A stretch of DNA of 64,000 nucleotides, from contig CM072148.1 of the NCBI GenBank assembly GCA_036850595.1, positions 1,283,160 to 1,347,159 on the forward strand, in the 5' to 3' direction. Positions 42,001 through 52,000 of the stretch are shown here, piece by piece; the stretch's first letter is position 1; each line of letters begins with the position of its first letter. The translations under genes and the position numbers were made by a program. The stretch comes from Rhyacichthys aspro (lineage: Eukaryota; Chordata; Actinopteri; Gobiiformes; Rhyacichthyidae). The notes below the pieces were generated by a model that was given only the letters and a program-made list of their open reading frames with translations, had not been told where the DNA came from and searched no databases.

Positions 42001-45000
42001 ACATTGCAAAGGGCCAAAGAGTTTGACACGTGGGACTAAATAGAATAAAATAGATGAATGAATAAAAGACAGACGTGTGATAAAAAGAATGAGCTAACAG
42101 CAGTTTTCTCCAAATATAAGACTAAGCCTGTGTCTTTGCTCCAAACTGAGACTGTGCTGAATCACCTGCTGCAGGATTAACTGTCCCACTTTTACAAAAT
42201 ACTGGGCCACTCTCTTTGTTTAAAAGATTTTTGACCCGAAGTACGTACTCGGAGGAGGAGGAGGCAGGGGCCGCTCTCTCGGTCTGGTCTTGGTGGTCTT
42301 CGTCGGAGGAGGAGCTGGGTCCTGGACTTTAATGACCTGAACCGGAGTCTGGGCCGGAGCCGGAGTCGGAGCCGGAGCCACTGAGAGTTTCGGCTGAACA
42401 CAAAAACACACATGATTTACACGTTCCTCCAGTGAATTCTACCGTCTTCTGTCTGAGTTCTTACAGTCGGAGCCGGAGGGTTGTCCATCTGCGGTTTGAG
42501 AATCTGCAGAGCTTCATCTCGAGGAGTCTGCCTCTTTTTAAATTTTCCATCCGGTCTCCTGTTTACAGTGAGATCATGTAAGAGTTAGTCGAACACCTGA
42601 AGACAAATGTGCAGGGTTTGTTCTCAGTTTGATGTGTACAGACAGTAATCCTGACGACTGTGAGCAGCATCTCTGATACAGAACCTCAGACCAAAGCACA
42701 ACGAGACAAAGAAAAGACTTTTATTTGTCGAGAGTCAAATCAATACCAGTTTAATCCCAGAGAACAGTCCAGGTTGATGTTTGATGTCGTTTTTAATCAA
42801 GATTCTCAAAGGTTTTCTTTAAATTAAGTTAAAATGTAATAGAAAAACAATCAAAGCTTTACTCTCAAGGATTTTAATGTATTTGAATGTTCAGCTCATA
42901 ACTCTGAACTTTAGTTTGATGTAATCGAGTTTTCAGTTTGACCTTTTTATAAAATAAAAGCAGGAACGGTTGCTATAACATTGTTGGTGGTAAAAAAAAA
43001 ACAGTTGTAATCTTAAGCCTTGTCTCCACTGGGACGGGTTGGTTCTGGTGCGTTTCTGTTACTGGGGTCCCAAGCAGGTCTGGCTTTGTGGGACATTTTG
43101 GGAGGAGCGTTGTTAAAAACTGCAGACTTTAACCAATTCTAAAACCATAATTATTATTATTTAACACATATTTTAACCAGTTTAAAATGGATTCAACCTG
43201 GACAGAAGTGACCCGTACTGTACCATCAGAGTTTATCTTCATTAAAAGTCCAGGACTAAATCAAGACCCTCACCTCTTTCCTGGAGGCAGAGGCTCGGGA
43301 GGAGGAGGCGGAGAGTTGTATCTTTTAATGATTTCTTTAAAACAAACACAAATAAAAATCACATAAAAGTATAATCATTATCTATTACTCTCATGAATGA
43401 ATTATTAAACACATTTCTTATTTATGCACCTTGGATGTCCTGACTCGGGACGACGTGGTCCGAGAGGCGAGAGGAGTACTTCACCACTTCTCCAGCAGGG
43501 GGCGGAGGAGTCGTTAACACTGGAACACACACAAAACAAACACACTGCACTTACTTTCCTCTCTTTCTTTTCCTTCATGTTGTGTTTGTGTCCCGTACCG
43601 TGCTTTTTGGCCGGTTTGTCCTTGTCCACGGGGGCACAGGGGGCCCTCCTCCGCGGGACGCTGTCTTTACTCGACTCAACCTGGGACAGCAACACATTTG
43701 AAGGTTAGGTTTGAGGGAAGAGGATATATTCTACGTCTGTTTCAGAAACTACTGGAAATATTACATCCCAAACTGAAAAATGAAGGGTTAAATTCACTTC
43801 AGACGTAACTCTCAGGATTTGCAGCTACTTCAGGACATTTCACTGCAGCAGACTCCTTTTTGTTTTGTTTTTCTTTGTGTTTTATTTTAAAATGTAGGAA
43901 ACAGAGACAGTAGAATGGTTGTGTCTCAGAGTCACTGGGAGCTAAACATTTATGAAAGAGGGGTTAATCGTCCTTTTTCATGTTGGGACACCATCAAAAG
44001 CGTCATTTATATATCCACTCTTTCACATAATTACACTTTAATCAAGAATATTTCAAGAAACTGTCAAGATTTGTCTTTTTCAAACCTGCTCCTGAGGCTT
44101 TTAGCAACTAATTCTTGAGTCTAATCGATAATGTCCCATGAGCTTTGTTTAGAAAATGAATTATTTGCTGTTGATGATTTACCGTAATTAAAAAATGTGC
44201 TTGTTCTTTTTGCTAAGCGCTGTTTTTATTCATGTTTGACCGCTACATAAAGATTCTCTTGATTAAAGGAAAACATGGCATTTGTTGGATTTGACTCGAG
44301 GTCTGTGTCTGTATTTATACTGTTTTAACTTTAACCCTGTACTTTTTAGTTTCATTTTATTTTTTATATTCGCCGGATAAAAGCTAACTCTGGTCCTTTA
44401 TGCTCTGTATTTCATTTCATTTTTCATAGTTATTGGCAAAAAAGAAATGCAATCAGTTCAAATCCAACTAAGACCCGTTCAAATCCAACTAAGACCCGTT
44501 CAAATCCAACTAAGACCTGTTCAAATCCAACTAAGACCTGTTCAAATCCAACTAAGACCTGTTCAAATCCAACAAAGACCTGTTCAAATCCAACTAAGAC
44601 CTGTTCAAATCCAACTAAGACCTGTCCAAATCCAACTAAAACCTGTTAAAATCCAAATAAGCCCTGTTCAAATCCAACTAAGACGTATTCAAATCCAACT
44701 AAGACCTGTTCAAATCCAATTAAGACCTGTTCAAATACAAATAAGCCCTGTTCAAATCCAACTAAGACGTATTCAAATCCAACTAAGACCTGTTCAAATC
44801 CAATTAAGACCTGTTCAAATACAAATAAGCCCTGTTCAAATCCAACTAAGACGTGTTCAAATCCAACTAAGACTTGTTCAAATCCAACTAAAACCTTTCC
44901 TCGATAATCTCCCACATTTTCTCCTCAGTTTTACAGTTTTACCCTGACCTCTGGAGCGGTCCCGTTGACTTTGGGCTGTGCCGCTGGCGTCGTGGTGGCC

Positions 45001-48000
45001 GCGGTGGGTTCAGGCCGTGGAGATGGCGGCGACACAGATGCAGTCGGGGCAGGGGTCTGCGAGGGGGCGTAGGGGCTCAGGGGGATCTCCGCGGAGCCGT
45101 AGGGAGTCGGGGTGAAGTTGGCGTAGGGGCTGGGCGGGATGTTAGCGTAGGGGCTCGGAGGGACACCGGCGTAGGGGCTGGTGGGGGCGTAGGGGCTGGG
45201 AGGGTGATGGAGCAGGGGGCTCATGGGAGGACTGGTGATCGGGGAGGTGGGAGGGCTGGACACCGGGCTGACCATCGCCATCGCGTTCATGGTCATCTGC
45301 TGAGCCTGGAAAATACAGTTTTCACAGTCGATAAAACACTAAATGTCATTTTCTGAATCGAACGGTCGACTTCTTAAACACTTTTATCAAACTGGACACT
45401 CTTCTGTCAAAACACATCACTCAATAAAACATTTAACTTTCTTAACGACACAATTAACACAAAAACACTCACTCAGAGATTAAACACGTCTACCACTATG
45501 GACTAAACACAGATTTATACTTGTGTCTGAAATGAGACAGAAACATGATTTAGATTAAAGTTGAGCAGAAGATTAATGTCAATAAAAAGTGCTGCTGTAA
45601 AACTAAACACAAACTACAATTTTTCACCTAAAGACATGACTCTGAGGATTTACTGCAGAGAATTCTGTGTTTGACTCAGTTTTGTCATTTTGTTTCTGAG
45701 TTTGGAGCTTGTTTAGAGAATTAAATATAATGACAGATTTATTTTTAAGGTTTTGTTCATTTAGTTTCAGTTTTAGAAAAAGGTGTAGAGAAATGGGTTT
45801 TATATTTCAGGAAATTTTGTGAAAAACTGTTAAAAAAAGAAGTGGAGAGAATAATGTAAACTCTCCAGGTTTAGGAACGTGTTTTTGAGTTTATAATTGT
45901 GTTAGAGATGTAGAGAAATGCGTTTTAATGATTGTGTAAAAGCGTAGAAGAGAACAGGAGTGAGGGAATAGGCTTCAGCGGTGAAACAGCTGCAGCTCCA
46001 GACGGAGACTGTACCATGATGACAGCCTGCTGGTTCACGATGGTCTGCTGCTGCTGCTCCAGAACAGCCTGCTGCGCATCTGGAGGAGGCACAAACACAC
46101 TCTAAACACACACTCTCTTCTTCTTCGTTCCTCCCCCTCCTCGTATTTCTCCTCACACTTGCTACGCACCAGGTGTTCCAGGTGTTCCGGGTGTTACCGG
46201 GGCCACGGCTGCGACAGGAGGCGCCATCACACCTCCCACTGGAAGCACTCTCACAGCTGTGGACACAAACACACACACGGTTTGGTTCTCGTACTCGATA
46301 ATAGAGCGTCTGCTGTCGGGTTAATGCTGCGGCGTTAAGAGTCCGACCTCCTGGTGGGAGCGAGGGCCCGGTCTGACCCTGAGAACCTCCTCCGACGCCT
46401 CCTGCTCCTCTCATCCGACTCGCCAGACCAGCAGCCGACTCGTCCTGTGAGGCAGAGCAGCGAGGACAATCAACAACAGGACGTCCTGCGCCAAACCAAA
46501 CTCCCTCAGACGCTGCTGCGATGATTTAATCACATCGTTCTCGTTGCATCACGATCCTCTCCCTCCACATTAAACACAGTTACTTCACTGTACGAGCAGG
46601 CAATTAGGGTCTTGGATAAAAACTCTGTCAGATCTTCCTCCTGAGTCTCTGTCAGTGAGGACTGTGTAGTTTTGGACAGTCTTGCTTCTCTTTAAAAGGA
46701 CCCAGACTGTGCCTGAGTTAAAACTGCAGACCAACTTTAACATCTCTGTTTTGGATGTTCATGTTTTTTGTCGTTTTGTGTTTATTCAGAGTTTTACTGC
46801 ACCTTAAAAACAAAAACGAGTGCATGACAAAAGAAACAAAAAACTAAAACACACTACGAGACACAGACAGATCTCAGAGCGAGTCCATCAGGAGTCAGCC
46901 TCTGTCCAATAAACCCACATCCGTCCGTGTCTCATTAAATAATAAGCTCTTTATTTGCCGGAGTGTCAGTTCGTCGTAAGCAGATCCGAGCGTTGCCTGG
47001 AGGGAAATCACCGTGTGGATCTCGTGGCTGTGACAGTTACGGTAACTGGGTAACGTAATAGGTTTCTGGGCGGGAGAGGTCTGTAGAACACATCTGATAC
47101 ATGCTAATTCCTGTCAGCTACATCCGATAGTGACATGCAGCACATCAGAGTCCGGCTCCAGACGGAAACATCCAGCAGTTCAGCAACAAAAAATACACCG
47201 CAGCTCTTCTGTAAAACTCTGAGGAAACATCTGAAGAACGAAAGACACGTACCAACTCATATTTCTACTCTGCAGCTCGGAACAGCGTTAGAAAATAATA
47301 TAATGTCAATATTTATGAGACTATTTATGAATGAACTGAAAAAATAACTGAGGAAATGTTTAAAATATGAAGTTATTCAAGAATTCAATTGAGAAAATGA
47401 TTATTGTAACTGCGCTTTATAGTAATGTGTATAGTATTCCCCTTTTATTCTATTTCTATTTTGTATTTCAACCTATTTATCTATTTTATATTATTTAGAT
47501 TTTTTATTTTTATTTTTTACATTGATTGGCAAACCTGTTTCTATGAAGTACACATGAATAAACTCTGAATCTTGAATCTAGAAACAGATATTTAACAACC
47601 AGCTTTAATATAACTATTTATTTATCACATTCTTAGAGAGATGATTGATTTCTACACTTGCCTTCTGGTCTTTTTTGTCATAAAGACTGAACAGACTAAT
47701 AAAATATCCCGGTTTGACGGTATTACGATGTTGTACTTTAAATTTCAGGAATATTGGACATCGACAAATACTGAGAGTCAAATACTAACAGCATCCTTCC
47801 AAATAAACGAGTGCTTTGCCTTAAGAAAGGGCTTTAAACTCACTTTTCCACTCATTACCCTGATTTTATTGATCTATTTCTGTAGACACACCAGTTTTAT
47901 TAAACATTTTGACGGCATTAACAAGTGTTTTTTCATTAAGTGTCTTTTTTAAGCCCATATTACAACAACAGAATATAACAGTATTAGTGGTTTCAATATC

Positions 48001-48633
48001 GTGGTTAAAAACGCTTGATGTTAATGTATTCCTCGACGAAAATCATCCATAATTGTTTTCCTTTTTGCCTTTTATTTATTTCAACAATTTTGCACAAACT
48101 CAACTCTGTCTGATTAGTTTTGTTGCTGTTGTTTTTTTGTTTTCTGTACACGTTGTTTTTAATAATTGACATTAATAAAATCCAGACACTGAGGGAAGTG
48201 AAATGAATAAACTGCTTCATGAGGGAAATATAACAGCTCCTTCTCAGAGTTACGTACCTTAACTTACTTTAAAACACTTCAAAGACAAGGAACAGCTGTA
48301 AACGAATGGATCTCTGTGTATTTTCATGTTTTAAAAGGTCCTGAAACTGTGAGTTCATCAGAAATACTGCAATGAATGTGTCTGACTCTAAGATTAATGT
48401 AAATAAGTGAAGTTTAGAGTCGAACTGTCCGAGTCTAACTGTGTGTTAATGACAGACTCAGATAAAAAAACATAAAATAGCACATAATAAACATAGATTA
48501 TAGCTTTGTGAGTCCTGTCTCTTACTGCGGCTCCGTCAGCGAGGACCGGGTCGAACAGGCTGTCCAGGTACGTGTCCATCCCTCTCGGAGGCTCCAAGTC
48601 TGTCGGGACAGTCACAGACAAAACTTTATCGTT
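28143..48633 (-). CDS. myo15a: Myosin XVa tail, copy 2 (open frame, 5' end missing)
   Basis: The best copy of the myosin XVa tail, with 34 exons read downward: 48526-48633, 46348-46444, 46170-46256, 46015-46079, 44943-45305, 43599-43680, 43430-43519, 43274-43334, 42465-42558, 42249-42393, 41445-41560, 41300-41359, 41071-41146, 40861-40976, 39997-40115, 39771-39912, 39104-39215, 38949-39023, 38255-38460, 37566-37684, 36148-36217, 35992-36064, 34669-34742, 34515-34597, 34294-34424, 33755-33849, 32958-33035, 32795-32891, 30850-31010, 30639-30772, 29837-29970, 29112-29245, 28880-29020, 28143-28244. They sum to 3,840 nt in one frame, 1,279 codons plus stop. Known role: an actin motor that carries whirlin, EPS8 and partners to stereocilia tips. 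Expected upstream parts (motor, IQ motifs, first MyTH4) are not on this strand. A repeat block and a 100-N gap follow instead. alkbh5 lies downstream in the same orientation, as in other vertebrates. Confidence 0.95.
32010..32385. repeat. 21-bp minisatellite array (copy 2)
   Basis: Counterpart of 5,460-6,095, shorter by about 250 bp, with the same unit variants (GGATTTATACGTGTTTTAG). Confidence 0.95.
33755..37684 (-). CDS. myo15a: myo15a copy 2: second MyTH4 domain exons
   Basis: Exons 37566-37684, 36148-36217, 35992-36064, 34669-34742, 34515-34597, 34294-34424 and 33755-33849 encode the segment after the SH3 and the second MyTH4 domain, roughly residues 790-945. Motifs: KYDMLEFAKKYF, MIKFSKNPLMESLIDF, IMRFMGDSPL, EAYCQLLKQLTANTS and GWRLLYILTAFHRCSEVLKPFLLKYL (split by me only for description; positions about 921-946 of the visible tail are continuous). 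MyTH4 domains bind microtubules or partner proteins and pack against FERM. The intron between 36,218 and 37,565 is mostly a 21-bp minisatellite array, expanded relative to copy 1. Confidence 0.9.
34915..35016 (+). repeat. LINE/SINE-like 3' tail (copy 2)
   Basis: Same tail as at 8,564-8,665, with GTGAAGCCCTTTGAGGAGA and CTGAATAAATAAAACTGAAT. Confidence 0.55.
35185..35575. repeat. 21-bp minisatellite array (copy 2)
   Basis: Counterpart of 8,831-9,185, with a different unit order. Confidence 0.95.
36260..37535 (+). mobile_element. hAT-like element with expanded minisatellite core (copy 2)
   Basis: Counterpart of 9,905-10,655, but the array (36,355-37,390) is about 0.5 kb longer and contains degenerate units near 36,655-36,960. 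Right end GGGCCACATAAAACATTGC .. TTTGAGTTTGACGTGTG as in copy 1. Confidence 0.65.
37718..38223 (+). mobile_element. hAT-like element with minisatellite core (copy 2)
   Basis: Left end GGAGTCAAACTCAAAGTTGA, core units at 37,878-38,080, right end GGCCTTGAGTTTGACACGTG. This is the clean version of the element with the degraded T tract in copy 1. Confidence 0.7.
38255..39215 (-). CDS. myo15a: myo15a copy 2: SH3 domain exons
   Basis: Three exons (39104-39215, 38949-39023, 38255-38460) encode an SH3 domain at about residues 608-690. Visible hallmarks are the first strand YVIAERNFVSDD, the HKGDIVRL turn and the closing GRSGAFPSECVHP (SGxFPxxxV type). The third exon runs on into an Ala/Val-rich segment, AVSSAVAVAVASTMAAHEID. 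Copy 1 (11593-12655) is the same except that a local GC rearrangement near 11,615-11,622 turns MAAHEID into MARHEID. Confidence 0.9.
39771..41560 (-). CDS. myo15a: myo15a copy 2: conserved pre-SH3 region
   Basis: Six exons (41445-41560, 41300-41359, 41071-41146, 40861-40976, 39997-40115, 39771-39912) carry motifs I recognise from vertebrate MYO15A: PWRLYLRKEVFYPKDSFN, DERQKMKALF and TWEIYFSRLFP, then a stretch ending HLIDTFISEIKK just before the SH3. The region resembles a MyTH4/FERM-like fold that is often left unnamed in domain databases. It is one of the best conserved stretches of the linker. Phases join exactly to the SH3 exons. Copy 1 equivalents at 13210-14995 are intact. Confidence 0.85.
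40265..40790 (+). repeat. Dispersed ~0.5-kb repeat (copy 2)
   Basis: Counterpart of 13,700-14,225, in the same myo15a intron. Confidence 0.85.
41630..42030 (+). mobile_element. Minisatellite array with hAT-like right end (copy 2)
   Basis: Short array (41,630-41,905), an inverted unit (AATCCATCTAAAACATGTTC), then GGCCACATAAAACATTGC and GAGTTTGACACGTG. About 0.4 kb shorter than copy 1, which instead lacks the flanking segment near 42,090-42,230. Confidence 0.7.
42249..48633 (-). CDS. myo15a: myo15a copy 2: proline-rich linker exons
   Basis: Ten exons encode roughly residues 1-440 of the visible tail. The first (48526-48633) has the acidic motif DTYLDSLFDPVL. It is followed by a Gly-rich exon, a Gln-rich exon (EQQQQTIVNQQ), and one long 121-codon exon (44943-45305) with serial SPYA units such as PPSPYANIPPSPYANF. 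Two further exons carry Pro runs, PAPTPAPAQTP and PLPPPPP. In mammals the matching stretch links the first MyTH4/FERM block to the SH3 domain and is poorly conserved, so identity rests on position and phase continuity with the SH3 exons. The only exonic change I noted in the long exon against copy 1 is Ser for Ala in PTASVSPP. Confidence 0.85.
44449..44900. repeat. 21-bp minisatellite array, reverse orientation (copy 2)
   Basis: Counterpart of 18,133-18,735, fewer units. Confidence 0.95.
46445..48525 (-). other. myo15a copy 2 intron
   Basis: About 2.1 kb between two linker exons. AT-rich, with a segment ending AATAAACTCTGAATCTTGAA near 47,550 that looks like an old retroelement tail. No exon or RNA gene recognised. 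Confidence 0.5.
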
Positions 48634-48689
48634 CTGTAAAGCAAACCTGAATCAACCGTCTAGAACTCACTACAAACCTTCAAAAAACT

Positions 48690-48832
48690 GCTTCTAGATT
48701 GTCTATAACCTCACATAATGCCTGTTTTCCACTTCTATTCTTTTTTTTTTTTGTATAAATGTGAAGCGTCTTTGAGTAATTTTCAAACACATGATATAAA
48801 ACTGATGTATTATTGTTATTAGGCCCGAGCCA
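48690..48832 (+). repeat. LINE-like 3' tail
   Basis: TATAACCTCACATAATGCCTG, then AATGTGAAGCGTCTTTGAG and a TTATT tail. A related copy is at 61,575-61,740 (CTACAACCTCACATAATGTC .. AATGTAAAGCGTCTTTG). The form matches L2-type 3' ends with a short microsatellite tail. Confidence 0.6.
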
Positions 48833-48977
48833 GGCATTCGCCGGGAGGGCCTATTGTTTTCGCTGTGATTATTAGGCCCGAGCCGGCGATGGCCGGGAGG
48901 GCCTATTGTTTTCGTTAGGATTATTATTATTAGGCCCGAGCCGGCGATGGCCGGGAGGGCCTATTGTTTTCGTTAGG

Positions 48978-49016
<39 letters not shown>

Positions 49017-49019
49017 TTT
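48821..49019. repeat. Three tandem copies of a hairpin-bearing repeat end
   Basis: Units begin at 48,821, 48,874 and 48,932, each AGGCCCGAGCC .. CCGGGAGGGCCT followed by ATTGTTTTCG. AGGCCC and GGGCCT are complementary, so each unit can fold as a hairpin. A long (TTA)n run follows, up to 49,016. Confidence 0.85.
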
Positions 49020-52000
49020 CGTCTTCCACTTCGACCGCTAATTTGACCCCCTGAACATGCTCAAAAACTCACCAGACTTTGCCCAAAATTCAGGATCGGC
49101 GAAAAATAATTTATTTTAGGGGTCCCATACAAATCCATAAAACAGGGGCTCGACAGCGCACCCTGGAAAAGTGGAAATACATTACGCCAATGGGAAGTGA
49201 AAGTACTTTTTTTTTGCCGTAAAGCCACCAACTTTGGTACACACATTCCTTACCCCGAGGCAAACAAAAAATATTATTATGGCTTTGCCCGCTGACAAAC
49301 AGTTAGTCCGCCATTTTGGGTGAAACATGCGCGCCCAAAATCACACCCTCATTCAAAACACTACTTGTCCTAGGGTTTTCATCCAAAAGGCTCCAAATTG
49401 GGTCAGAATCACCTAGACACCTGAGCCGACAAAAATTATCAATTTATTGTTTGATATCTTAATGGGTGTGGTCGTAACGAGCCCCTAACGAGGAGGCCAT
49501 TTTTGTAAAAATAAAATCTCCTGTAACTTTCACAAACATTGTTGGATCTGGTTGGACCCAATGAAGCGTCTGTGCACATTAATGACCTGAACACAATGAT
49601 ATGCAAATTATAGGGCTAGCTTCAAAACTGGCTCTCCAGCGCCCTCTAAATTTATAATGGGGGCCAAAATTTAGTTTGGTCTAGAGACATGAAATTTGGT
49701 ACACATCCCTTATGTCATGCCGAACAAAAAAGCCAATCACAATGACCCCTATCTACAAGTGTGTTGCCATGGGAACGCTCGAAACATGTAATTTAAATGA
49801 ATGGGAGGATAAATTCGACGCTAAATTGAGCACCTAAACGTAACTCAAACCGCACCAAACTTCACCCAAAATTCAAGACCTGTGAGCAATAATATTTGTT
49901 GCCACTGCCATACAAATCCATAAAAGGTGGCTCGACAGCGCACCCTGGAAAATGGAAATACATTACGCCAATGGGAAGTGAAAGTACTTTTTTTGACGTA
50001 GAGTCACCAACTTTGGTACACACATTCCTTACCCCAAGACAAACAAAAATATTATTATGGCTTTGCCACTTGAAAAACAGGAAGCCCGCCATTTTGGGTG
50101 GAACATGCGATGCCCAAAATCGCACCCCTCATTCAAAACACTACTTGTCCTAGGGTTTTCATCCAAAAGACTCCAAATTTGGTCAGAATCATCTAGACAC
50201 CTGAGCCAACAAAAATTATCAATTAGTTTTTGATATCTTAATGGGTGTGGCCGTGACAAGCCCCTAACGAGGAGGCCATTTTTGGAAAAAGAAAATCTCC
50301 TCTAACTTTCACAAACATTGTTGGATCTGGTTGGACCCAATGAAGCGTTTGTGCACATTAATGACTTGAACACGATGATATGCAAATGATAGGGCTATCT
50401 TTAAAACTGGCTCTCCAGCGCCCTCTATAAATTTATAATGGGGGCCAAAATTTAGTTTGGTCTAGAGACATGAAATTTGGTACACACATCCCTTATGTCA
50501 TGCCGAACAAAAAAGCCAATGACAATGATCCCCTATCTACAACCATGTTGCCATGGAAATGCTCCAAATATGCAATGTAAATGAATGGGAGGATAAATTC
50601 AACGCTAAATTGAGCGCCTAAACGTAACTTAAACCGCACCAAACTTTACCCAAAATTCAAGACCATTGAGTAATAATATTTTTTGCCACTGCCATACAAA
50701 TCCATAAAAAGGGGACTCGACAGCGCACCCTGGAAAAGTGGAAATACATTAAGTCAATGGGAAGTGAAAGTACATTTTTTGCTGTAAAGCCACCAACTTT
50801 GGTACACATTCCTTACCCCAGGGCAAACAAAAATATTATTATGGCTTTGCTCCATGACAAACAGGAAGTCCGCCATTTTGGGTGGAACATGCAGCCCAAA
50901 ATCACACCCCTCATTCAAAACACTACTTGTCCTAAGGTTTTCATCCAAAAGACTCCAAATTTGGTCAGAATCATCTAGACACCAGTGCCGACAAAAATTA
51001 TCAATTGGTTTTTTGATATCTTAATGGGTGTGGTCGTAACAAGCCCCTAACGAGGAGGCCATTTTGGAAAAAGAAAATCTCCTCTAACTTTCACATACAC
51101 TGTCAGATTTGGTTGGACCCAATGAAGCGTTTGTGCACATTAATGACCTGAACACAATGATATTCAAATAATGGGACTGTCTTTATAACTGGCTCTCCTT
51201 CACAGTAAAAAATGCAGTCTTGCCCAGGACATTTCTCCCCGATGTTGCAAAGGGAGGCGAAATGAAGTCCTTTCGAGAACATTTACTCTCGCGGTTGCAA
51301 GGAGAGTCGACGTGCGGTCTTCCCGAGGAAACGTGCCCCCCCGCGGTCGCAAGGGATGCGAGGGCCTTTGACGCCGCTTGCGGCTTTAATTATTATTATT
51401 ATTATTATTATTATTATTTTTCGTCTTCCACTTCGACCGCTAATTTGACCCCCTGAACATGCTCAAAAACTCACCAGACTTTGCCCAAAATTCAGGATCG
51501 GCGAAAAATAATTTATTTTAGGGGTCCCATACAAATCCATAAAACAGGGGCTCGACAGCGCACCCTGGAAAAGTGGAAATACATTACGCCAATGGGAAGT
51601 GAAAGTACTTTTTTTGCCGTAAAGCCACCAACTTTGGTACACACATTCCTTACCCGAGGCAAACAAAAATATTATTATGGCTTTGCCCGCTGACAAACAG
51701 GAAGTCCGCCATTTTGGGTGAAACATGCGACGCCCAAAATCGCACCCCTCATTCAAAACACTACTTGTCCTAGGGTTTTCATCCAAAAGGCTCCAAATTT
51801 GGTCAGAATCATCTAGACACCTGAGCCGACAAAAATTATCAAGTGGTTTTTTGATATCTTAATGGGTGTGGTCGTAACGAGCCCCTAACGAGGAGGCCAT
51901 TTTTGTAAAAATAAAATCTCCTGTAACTTTCACAAACATTGTTGGATCTGTTTGGACCCAATGAAGCGTTTGTGCACATTAATGACCTGAACACAATGAT

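Larger units (their letters stand above)
26582..45679. repeat. Second copy of the 19.5-kb segment at 1-19,543
   Basis: Direct repeat of 1-19,543, offset about 26.58 kb at the left and 26.17 kb at the right. It covers the promoter-like block, 3' UTR and 30 myo15a exons. The copies differ by scattered SNPs, small indels and minisatellite lengths. The right limit coincides with the 10-N gap in copy 1. The left limit cannot be set because copy 1 begins at the window edge. Confidence 0.95.
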
